A program made the position numbers and the translations under genes. The notes beneath the pieces are model-generated. The model ran no database searches. It saw nothing but the letters and a program-made list of their open reading frames with translations, and was not told where the DNA came from. Positions 1-5,312 of a DNA stretch of 10,665 nucleotides are shown here, one piece after another. The number at the start of each line of letters is the position of its first letter. Positions within the stretch are counted from its first letter, which is position 1. The DNA is from CAZWHE01 sp964633825 (GTDB taxonomy: Bacteria; Planctomycetota; B15-G4; CAYZWU01). The stretch spans positions 1-10,665 of the forward strand of contig CAZWHE010000143.1 in the NCBI GenBank assembly GCA_964633825.1. Reading direction: 5' to 3'.

Positions 1-606
1 CCCGAGAAATTCGCGAAGGGGAGCTTCGGAACCGATATCGACGATCTCGAGCTCTTCCTGGAGAGCGTGGGCAACAACGGCCACAGCTTTCCGAGAGGGA
101 TCGAGCCCGGCCCTGTTGCGCTTCTGGGGCATTCCAAAGGCGGGATGATCTCTCTCCTCAGCGCACCCGGAAACGGCAGCGTGTCGGCGATCGTCACGAT
201 CGGCGCGCCCTCCCACACGGACCGCTTTCCCGAAGAAATGAGGGCGGCATGGCGCCGGGCCGGGTACTGGCCCGTCATCGAAACGGACACGGGCCGGGAG
301 CTCCGCATGAACGTCAGCTTTCTCGATGACTTCGAGAAGAACCGCGTTCGGTACGACGTCAAGGCCGCGCTCGAACGGCTCAAAGCCCCCCTGCTCGCCA
401 TCCACGGGACGGAGGACGATGTCGTCCCCTTCTGGGAAGCCGAGCAGATTCACAGGGAAGCGGGCAGGAAGATATGCACGCTCCTCGCGGTCGAGGGTTC
501 GGACCATTTTCTGGGAACATCCAACAGGTTTCGGGGCGCCGGGTTCTCGCTGGAGAAGGCGCTCCGCGCCACGACCGAGTTCTTGAAGAAAAACCTGGCC
601 TCCTGA
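1..606 (+). CDS. alpha/beta hydrolase, C-terminal part (5' end outside window)
   Basis: The reading frame is open from the first base to a TGA at 604-606, so the start lies upstream of the window and about 201 codons are visible. The first Met-like codon (GTG at 67) is internal: the preceding codons read as normal protein (PEKFAKGSFGTD...). The nucleophile elbow GHSKGG places the catalytic Ser at codon 45. HGTEDDVVP gives the acid Asp at codon 139 in the usual HGxxDxxVP setting, and GSDHF gives the catalytic His at codon 169. This Ser-Asp-His order and spacing fit the dienelactone hydrolase/serine aminopeptidase S33-like branch of alpha/beta hydrolases. A hydrolytic role on an ester, lactone or similar bond is expected; the substrate cannot be told from sequence. 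It is probably cytoplasmic, although an N-terminal signal would be unseen. It lies 42 bp upstream of the glycosyltransferase on the same strand, so co-transcription is possible. Confidence 0.9.
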   Translation, partial: PEKFAKGSFGTDIDDLELFLESVGNNGHSFPRGIEPGPVALLGHSKGGMISLLSAPGNGSVSAIVTIGAPSHTDRFPEEMRAAWRRAGYWPVIETDTGRELRMNVSFLDDFEKNRVRYDVKAALERLKAPLLAIHGTEDDVVPFWEAEQIHREAGRKICTLLAVEGSDHFLGTSNRFRGAGFSLEKALRATTEFLKKNLAS

Positions 607-1257
607 AGAGATCGCGGATCCGGAAGAGAAGGAGGAACGGATAGCGTCATGAGCGGAGATCCACCTGAGTCCGGAGCACTCCGGATGAGCAGCGGCAGGC
701 TCGCAATGCTCATGATCGGCCTCTGCGTCTTTGCTTTTGTTTTCCGCCTCCTCTATCTCGGCCAGATCGAAGACAACGTTTTTTTCCTCGATCCCGCGCT
801 CGATTCTGCGAACTATCACCAAAAGGCTCTCCAGATAATGGCCGGCGAGGAAACGGCCGAAGGTGTTTTGACCTATAATCCCCTCTACCCCGTCATCCTT
901 TCCGTGCTTTACCGGTTCATGAGCGAGCCCGATTTCTACGCCGTCAGGGTCATTCAATCCCTGCTCGGAGCCGTGAACTGCGCGCTCATCCTTCTCGTGG
1001 GGCTTCGGTTCTTCACCTTTCGAACAGGACTCCTGGCGGCGCTGGGTGCCCTGTTCTACGGTCCCTTTCTCTTTTTCGACGGCGAGCTGATCCAGAGCAC
1101 GTGGATTCTCTTTTTTCTTCTCCTCTCTTTTCTGCTGCTCCCTCTCGATCCGTCGCGGAAAGGTATAAGCCGGGCCGCGCTCTGCCTGCTCTCGGGGATA
1201 TTGTTCGGTGTCGGCCTCCTGGGCCGTCCCAACATGATTCTCTTTCTCTTCTTTCTC

Positions 1258-1260
1258 TGA
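1258..1260 (+). other. in-frame TGA splitting the glycosyltransferase
   Basis: The codon is TGA in the same frame as the flanking coding sequence on both sides, with no shift in frame. The hydrophobic helix reads continuously across it. TGA is used as the ordinary terminator of the hydrolase (604-606), of this gene (2581-2583) and of the lipoprotein, so a genetic code with TGA as Trp is not supported here. Confidence 0.85.
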
Positions 1261-1311
1261 ATCTGGCTCCTCTTTCGCCCCGTGAGGGCCGGCCGCGAGA
1301 AGGTGAACGGG

Positions 1312-1356
1312 CAGCAAGCAGCCGGGCAGCATGCAGCCGGGCAGCAAGCAGCCGGG
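1312..1356 (+). repeat. 15-bp tandem repeat, three copies, in frame
   Basis: Three head-to-tail 15-bp units (1312-1326, 1327-1341, 1342-1356) are present. Copies 1 and 3 are identical (cagcaagcagccggg) and copy 2 differs at one base. In the glycosyltransferase frame they encode QQAAG-QHAAG-QQAAG, a small polar insertion between two membrane segments. The unit length is a multiple of three, so changes in copy number would preserve the frame. The array begins 51 bp after the in-frame stop. Confidence 0.95.
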
Positions 1357-2562
1357 CGGATCCGATTCTTGAACCGAACGGTTATCCTGGACGCCTTTGT
1401 GACCGGTGTTCTTTTCTGGGCCGGCGCCGCATTCGTTGTCGCACCCGTGACGATTCGGAACTGTGTCAAGGGGGGCGAGCTCGTTCTGACCACGGCCCAC
1501 GGCGGAATCAATTTCTACATCGGCAACAATCCCGACGCGGACGGGTGGTACAAGACGCCGGCCGGTTTTAAAGGAAGCCAGGAGGGTCTGATCCGAAGCG
1601 GCAAAAGAATCGCCGAGCGCGAGACGGGATGCCGGCTCAGCCACTCCGAGGTGTCGTCCTTCTGGTTCGCAAGGGGGAAGGATTTTATCTTCGACTCTCC
1701 CGGAAGCGCGGCGCTGCTTTTTCTCAAAAAGCTCTACCTCTTCTGGAATTTCTACGAGAAACCCCTCGAAGGCAACATCTACTACACCGAGCTCTTTTCG
1801 AAAATCCTGCGCACGATGACGCTCGGTTTCGGGATCGTGGCGCCCTTCGCGCTGCTCGGTCTTCTCCTGCAGCTCGGGAGGTGGCGAGACCGCGCCGGGC
1901 TTCCGGCCCTCTTCGTTATCGTCTACATGGGAACGCTCGTCCTCTTTTTTGTGACATCCCGGTACCGGATCACCGTTCTCCCCTTCATGTTGCTCTTCGG
2001 CGCCGGGGCCGTCTGGTGGTGCATCGACAGGCTCTTCGGGAGAGACTGGAAGCGCCTGGCGGCGGCATCGCTTCTTCTCGCGGCTGCGGCCGTTTTGTCG
2101 AATACGCCCCTCTTCGGCTTGGAGGGATGCGGGGAATGCGATTTGGCATTCTCCTACTACGGGGCCGGCACGACTCACCTGAAGAATGAAAGATACGAAG
2201 CCGCGCTCGAAGACTTCGACGAGGCGCTGAGGCTCAACCCGAACGTTCCTTACTTTTACGGCAACAAGGGGATCACCCTCAATAATCTCGGCCGGCATGA
2301 CGAAGCCGCTGAAATGTTTGAGACCTTCGCCCTTCGCTGGCCCCGAAGCCCCGAAGCGCACTCCAATCTGGCCGCAACCTACGTCTCCCTCGGTCGCATC
2401 AAGGAAGCGGAGCGGGAGTACGTGACCTCGTTGAGGTTGAAGCCGAACCAGCCCGGAATACGGGAAGCCCTGGCCCGGATCTACGAGAAGGCGGGCCGCC
2501 CGCGGGATGCCGAGAGAGTGAGGAAGCGGAAGATCTCCAATCACCGGCAGCCGCCGGGCGGA

Positions 2563-3249
2563 TCAGGAGGAGCTTGGCCTTGATTCTTCCTCGAGCAGGG
2601 AATCGAGCTTGTTCTTGCCCGTGAAACCGTTTTTTTCCTGAAGGATCATTTTGTTCGAGAGATGCTTGAACATCTCTTCGAGGATGTCCTCGAAGAGGAG
2701 CTCGCGCGAAAAGGTCAGCAGCCAGCGTCCTCCCGAATAACCGGAGAGGTAGATCTGGCCGGTTCTGACATCCACCATTTTCATCTCGATCTGAATCGTG
2801 TGCCACCAGACGGGGGGGAGGTAGAGCATGGAATAATTCTGAGTGATGCGGGCGATAATGATGCAGTCGATGGTCTGCAGCTCTCCCACAACGGGAAGGA
2901 TTTCGCTCGTCCTGTCGAAAAGATCGGAGGACTGCAGCTTCTGCGTCTTGACCAGCCTTTCCAGGTCGATCTTATCATAGGTTGTAAAGAAGGGGCTTTC
3001 GTTGAAGTACCTCTGCACCTTGTCGGCAAGAAGATTGAGCGTTTCCTGTTCGATGTCGCTGGCGTGGGTGTGGCCGAAACCGTAAAAGCCGTTCGAATCG
3101 TTGGAGGGGGCTATGACGCCGAGGACGCTCACTTTCTTCTTGCTGTCTTTCCTGGGGCTGTATTCCGAGTCCATGACGACTTTGTACGATTGACAGCCCG
3201 TGAGGCAGAGCGCGAAAAAGGAAAGGGTCAGGATCTTTGTGCGAAACAT
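2563..3249 (-). CDS. CsgG/LpoB-like outer-membrane lipoprotein
   Basis: The product has 228 aa. It begins with a basic N-terminus (MFRTK), a hydrophobic segment and a lipobox LTGC with Cys19 as the lipidation site. The +2 residue is Gln, which does not signal inner-membrane retention, so outer-membrane placement is expected. The middle (YDKIDLERLVKTQKLQSSDL followed by VVGELQTIDCIIIARITQ) resembles the fold core of CsgG/LpoB-type envelope lipoproteins, where a regulator-like beta/alpha domain has a 'DR..L..LL.EQ' stretch and then 'G..D.I..G.I'. This similarity is by eye and weak; a DUF-type lipoprotein of unknown role is equally acceptable. The start is supported by AGAGG (plus-strand 3256-3260) 6 nt upstream. 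The 3' end overlaps the convergent glycosyltransferase by 21 bp (2563-2583) with no terminator between them, so the two transcripts may be antisense at their ends. The C-terminus is Ser-rich (SRPSSS). Confidence 0.75.
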   Translation of the reverse strand: MFRTKILTLSFFALCLTGCQSYKVVMDSEYSPRKDSKKKVSVLGVIAPSNDSNGFYGFGHTHASDIEQETLNLLADKVQRYFNESPFFTTYDKIDLERLVKTQKLQSSDLFDRTSEILPVVGELQTIDCIIIARITQNYSMLYLPPVWWHTIQIEMKMVDVRTGQIYLSGYSGGRWLLTFSRELLFEDILEEMFKHLSNKMILQEKNGFTGKNKLDSLLEEESRPSSS

Positions 3250-3268
3250 GGCAAACCTCTTTCTTCAA

Positions 3269-3301
3269 GGCCCCTTGCCGGGGCCGGAATCGCCGGATTC
3301 C
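3269..3301. promoter_or_regulatory. two abutting hairpins upstream of the lipoprotein gene
   Basis: ggcccc (3269-3274), a 5-nt loop and ggggcc (3280-3285) form a perfect 6-bp stem. Immediately next to it, ggaatc (3286-3291), a 4-nt loop and gattcc (3296-3301) form a second perfect 6-bp stem. They begin 20 bp upstream of the lipoprotein start and would lie in its 5' leader if transcription starts further upstream. No T-tract follows on either strand, so neither is a convincing intrinsic terminator. The function is unknown. Confidence 0.4.
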
Positions 3302-3390
3302 TATCCTCTCCCCTTGGATAAGCGTTGTGGTAAAAGGATTGCGGGCGCTGAAAATGGGCGACTAATTGACAGAATCTTGCCCCTGGAGCA

Positions 3391-3419
3391 TTGACGGCGC
3401 GGGCTGTGGAAAGTACAAA
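3391..3419 (+). promoter_or_regulatory. putative sigma70-type promoter for sixA
   Basis: TTGACG (3391-3396) is separated by exactly 17 nt from TACAAA (3414-3419), a good -35/-10 pair by the general bacterial consensus. It lies 73 bp before the sixA start codon, in a region with no other gene. A nearby TTGACA (3366-3371) has no acceptable -10 at the right distance. Confidence 0.4.
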
Positions 3420-3424
3420 GTTCA

Positions 3425-3447
3425 TTCCGGCTTGCGTTCCGGCTTGC
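3425..3447 (+). repeat. 11-bp direct repeat just downstream of the putative sixA promoter
   Basis: ttccggcttgc occurs twice, at 3425-3435 and 3437-3447, with a 12-bp period. The first copy would sit at about the transcription start of the promoter at 3391-3419. Tandem direct repeats at this position could be an operator, but a chance duplication is possible. Confidence 0.35.
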
Positions 3448-3492
3448 AGCGCCGTATTTGGTGACGTCTCGAAAAGGAAGGATTCGCTTTCG

Positions 3493-3957
3493 ATGAAGCT
3501 CTATCTCGTGCGGCACGGAGAACCACTTCCCAAGAGCGTTGACACGCAATGTCCTCTGTCGAAAGAGGGACGCAACGGTGTGGAGAGAGTCTCCCTTTAC
3601 CTGCGTGAAGCCGGGGTCAGGATCGATCACATTTACCACAGTGATAAACTCAGGGCCGTTCAAACAGCGGTGATTCTGGGCAGCGTGATCGCTCGGAACG
3701 GTGAGATCAACGAGGTCAAAGGCCTCAGCCCGAACGATCCGATCGAACCCCTCTTGGAGCACATCTCCAAATGGGAGGAGGACAGGATGCTCGTAGGCCA
3801 TCTCCCTTTCATGGCCACGCTCTGTAAAAAGCTGCTCGAGAAGGCGACGGTTCCCGTTTCCATTTCCTTTCCTCCCGCCTGTGTGATCTGCATCGAGAAC
3901 CATCCCGAGGATCACTGGGCTTTTCGATGGATGATCGAGCCCGGGATGCTGCCCTAG
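3493..3957 (+). CDS. sixA: SixA-like phosphohistidine phosphatase
   Basis: The product has 154 aa, close to the usual SixA size of about 160. It is a histidine-phosphatase (phosphoglycerate-mutase superfamily) protein: LVRHGEP with R7-H8-G9, where H8 is the phospho-acceptor; PLSKEGRNG, the SixA/CobC-like 'LT..G' element; SDKLRAVQTA with R54; and LVGHLPFM with the second catalytic His103. SixA enzymes remove phosphate from phosphohistidine in phosphorelay or PTS-related proteins, and here the partner is unknown. The ATG at 3493 is chosen because RHG falls at residue 7 as in the family and AAGGAAGGA (3474-3482) lies 10 nt upstream. The frame is open further back, to a TTG at 3391, but that coincides with the likely -35 box. 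The TAG stop (3955-3957) is part of the CTAG that begins the inverted-repeat element downstream. Confidence 0.88.
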   Translation: MKLYLVRHGEPLPKSVDTQCPLSKEGRNGVERVSLYLREAGVRIDHIYHSDKLRAVQTAVILGSVIARNGEINEVKGLSPNDPIEPLLEHISKWEEDRMLVGHLPFMATLCKKLLEKATVPVSISFPPACVICIENHPEDHWAFRWMIEPGMLP

Positions 3958-4158
3958 CCCGGTTATTTCACGCGTTTCTACTGCGGAGCTGCCAGGTACG
4001 ATGAATACTGCGTTGCGTTTCACGAAAAGATCCTCAAGGTGTCAAAAACACCTCTACGGTCTTTTCGCTCACGCGCCTTGTCTCATAGCACCTGGCGTCT
4101 TCGGGCGCTTTGCGTCCGACAGCCCCTCGTGACGAAACGCGTGAAATAACCGGGCTAG
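3954..4158. mobile_element. MITE-like hairpin element with perfect 25-bp terminal inverted repeats
   Basis: Bases 3954-3978 are the exact reverse complement of 4134-4158 (25 of 25). Both outer ends are CTAG, which may be a duplicated target (TA or CTAG), leaving 21-bp repeats starting cccggttatttcacg. The inside also pairs: gccaggt (3991-3997) with acctggc (4090-4096); atga (4001-4004) with tcat (4083-4086); cgaaaaga (4023-4030) with tcttttcg (4060-4067); and aggtgt (4037-4042) with acacct (4048-4053) around a 5-nt apex loop. The longer right side carries its own stem-loop at 4101-4119 (tcgggcgc/gcgtccga, loop ttt, one G-T mismatch). There is no transposase gene or plausible ORF inside. It is therefore a non-autonomous or structured repeat, and the family is not identified. 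Confidence 0.8.
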
Positions 4159-4187
4159 CCCCCCGGCACGGACGGCATGGTGTCGAA

Positions 4188-5207
4188 TTGGATAACATCA
4201 CCGAGACGATTCTTTTCTACTGTGTGTTTATCGTGAGCGGTTCGTTTCACGAGGTCGCCCACGGCTGGTCGGCTTGGCGCATGGGCGATCCCACGGCCAG
4301 GAATGCCGGCCGCGTAACGCTCAACCCTCTGGTTCACATCGACCTCATCGGAACCGTTATCTTCCCCCTCATCAACATTGTCGGCGGTATGGCGTTCCTG
4401 ATCGGCTGGATGAGGCCCGTCCCCGTCAACTACGCGAACTTCAACAATCCGCGGCGGGAGATCCTGATCGTTTCCCTGGCCGGGCCCTTTGCCAATCTCC
4501 TTCTCGCATTCACCGGGGCGTTGGCGATGTGGGCTTTCTGGAAGGCCGGTCTTCTGGAGGCGGACGGCACGGGGATCATCGTCTCCCTGCTGAAGAATTT
4601 TGTCCTGATCAATTTTCTACTGGCCGGCTTCAATCTCCTGCCGGTTCCGCCCCTCGACGGAAGCTCAATCGTAGACTATATCAGGAACGACAGTTACGGA
4701 ACCTATCACAGCCAAGGCATGATCGGGATCCTATTGCTGTACGCCTGCATCTTTCTCGGTTTTTTCCGATATCTCTGGTACGGAGCGCTTTCCGCCGCGG
4801 CATGGTCTATCATTTATCCTCTTGGATCGGCGATTATTCTCATTATTTTTACCCTGGCGATCGTAATGTTTGTCAGGAAAACAAAACCGGGGGGAACGCC
4901 CCCTGTCCGGTTTCGCGGTCCCCTTGACCGGGCATGGGAGGAGAACAGCGATACGGTCGAGGCGAGAAAGACCGTCGAAAGAGCGAGGAGCGCTGTGGAA
5001 CGACTCCGGCGCGGCGAAGAGATCTCCCAGGGGGACAAGCAGTGGCTGGAAAAACTGAGGCGGGATAAAGGAGACGGCCAGCCTCTCTGTTCGAGCCTCA
5101 GTTTCGACGTGCGCAACGAGTTCTGCCGGACCTGTCCGAACCTGAACCTCTGCGTCCTGCGCGACGCAGAGGAAAACCCCGCGGGTCCCGCAGACGGTCC
5201 TGAATGA
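4188..5207 (+). CDS. M50 / site-2-protease family membrane zinc metalloprotease with C-terminal Cys4 tail
   Basis: From TTG 4188 the product has 339 aa. The first TM helix carries the zinc-binding HEVAH (residues 21-25), followed by GDPTARNAGRVTLNPLVHID, a hallmark of the compact M50 subgroup. NLLPVPPLDG (149-158) supplies the third ligand, Asp157. Hydrophobic segments lie at about 5-20, 53-75, 92-120, 130-155, 178-200 and 208-229. Such enzymes cleave membrane-embedded substrates; the substrate here is unknown. After the last helix there is a charged, probably cytoplasmic tail (about 230-339) with a helical stretch and cysteines at 301, 313, 316 and 322 (C-x11-C-x2-C-x5-C), suggesting a bound metal. 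The start is uncertain. Upstream in-frame codons lie inside the inverted-repeat element, the TTG gives the family-like beginning MDNITETILFY, and no strong Shine-Dalgarno is visible. Without the element the gene would start about 30 bp after sixA. Confidence 0.85.
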   Translation: MDNITETILFYCVFIVSGSFHEVAHGWSAWRMGDPTARNAGRVTLNPLVHIDLIGTVIFPLINIVGGMAFLIGWMRPVPVNYANFNNPRREILIVSLAGPFANLLLAFTGALAMWAFWKAGLLEADGTGIIVSLLKNFVLINFLLAGFNLLPVPPLDGSSIVDYIRNDSYGTYHSQGMIGILLLYACIFLGFFRYLWYGALSAAAWSIIYPLGSAIILIIFTLAIVMFVRKTKPGGTPPVRFRGPLDRAWEENSDTVEARKTVERARSAVERLRRGEEISQGDKQWLEKLRRDKGDGQPLCSSLSFDVRNEFCRTCPNLNLCVLRDAEENPAGPADGPE

Positions 5208-5210
5208 AAG

Positions 5211-5292
5211 GGGGACACAATACGTATTCTTCCGTTGGATAATTAAAAAACCATATTAATGGTAATTCCGGAAGAATACGTATTGTGTCCCC
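5211..5292. repeat. palindromic intergenic element with perfect 24-bp arms
   Basis: Bases 5211-5234 (beginning ggggacacaatacgtattc) are the exact reverse complement of 5269-5292, around a 34-nt AT-rich centre. The centre contains a small stem, ccat/atgg, at 5251-5262. Each arm holds a self-complementary aatacgtatt. The element lies in the 105-bp gap between the M50 protease and the subtilase. No T-tract follows, so it is not a standard terminator. It looks like a REP/BIME-type repeat of the sort mobilised by REP-associated tyrosine transposases, but no such transposase is in the window. Confidence 0.75.
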
Positions 5293-5298
5293 ATCACC

Positions 5299-5307
5299 GG
5301 AAGGAGA
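5299..5307 (+). promoter_or_regulatory. ribosome binding site deciding the subtilase start
   Basis: ggaaggaga contains AGGAG (5302-5306), 6 nt before ATG 5313. This fixes the start at 5313 rather than the upstream in-frame ATG at 5259, which would translate through the right arm of the palindrome. Confidence 0.85.
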
Positions 5308-5312
5308 GTCCG

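Larger units (their letters stand above)
649..2583 (+). pseudogene. GT-C (GT39-like) membrane glycosyltransferase with C-terminal TPR domain, interrupted by in-frame TGA
   Basis: One reading frame runs from ATG 649 to TGA 2581-2583 (645 codons with stop) but contains a single TGA at codon 204. The 649-1260 piece has the N-terminal TM helix, the acidic first periplasmic loop (FLDPALDSANYH) and several hydrophobic segments ending in GRPN. After the stop the same frame continues with TM segments and the lineage-typical GGINFYIGNNP stretch. Codons of roughly 500-635 form three to four TPRs (for example YYGAGTTHLKNERYEAAL, then AHSNLAATYVSLGRIKEAE). Proteins of this architecture transfer sugars from polyprenyl-phosphate donors to lipid or protein acceptors outside the inner membrane; the acceptor here is unknown. 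An AAGGAGG at 629-635 lies 13 nt before ATG 649, a slightly long spacing. The stop falls inside a TM helix (FLFFL*IWLLF), where TGG (Trp) to TGA is a one-base change. A nonsense mutation or a sequence error is most likely. Two separately translated pieces cannot be excluded, since GTG 1282 could restart. Confidence 0.8.

Noticed and set aside
1261..1300. Selenocysteine recoding of the TGA at 1258-1260
   Set aside because: Only a 4-bp stem is visible downstream, the position is a hydrophobic TM helix, and no selenoprotein context is present. It is retained only as an alternative to test.
2629..2636. T-run as a plus-strand terminator after the glycosyltransferase
   Set aside because: Seven T's are present but no stable GC-rich stem precedes them, and the run lies within the lipoprotein coding sequence (Lys-Asn codons).
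3391..3492. N-terminal extension of sixA from TTG 3391
   Set aside because: The extra 34 residues precede the canonical MKLYLVRHGE start, resemble no family sequence, and overlap the likely promoter. A Shine-Dalgarno is placed for ATG 3493.
3301..4023. 240-codon minus-strand open frame over sixA and the left half of the inverted-repeat element
   Set aside because: It is antisense to a recognisable RHG/GH histidine phosphatase and runs into the non-coding hairpin element.
4110..4187. N-terminal extension of the M50 protease from TTG 4110
   Set aside because: It would translate the right arm of the inverted-repeat element. The family-like N-terminus begins at TTG 4188.
5235..5268. Promoter in the AT-rich centre of the 5211-5292 palindrome
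   Set aside because: TTGGAT at 5235 has no acceptable -10 at 16-18 nt; the low GC alone is not enough.
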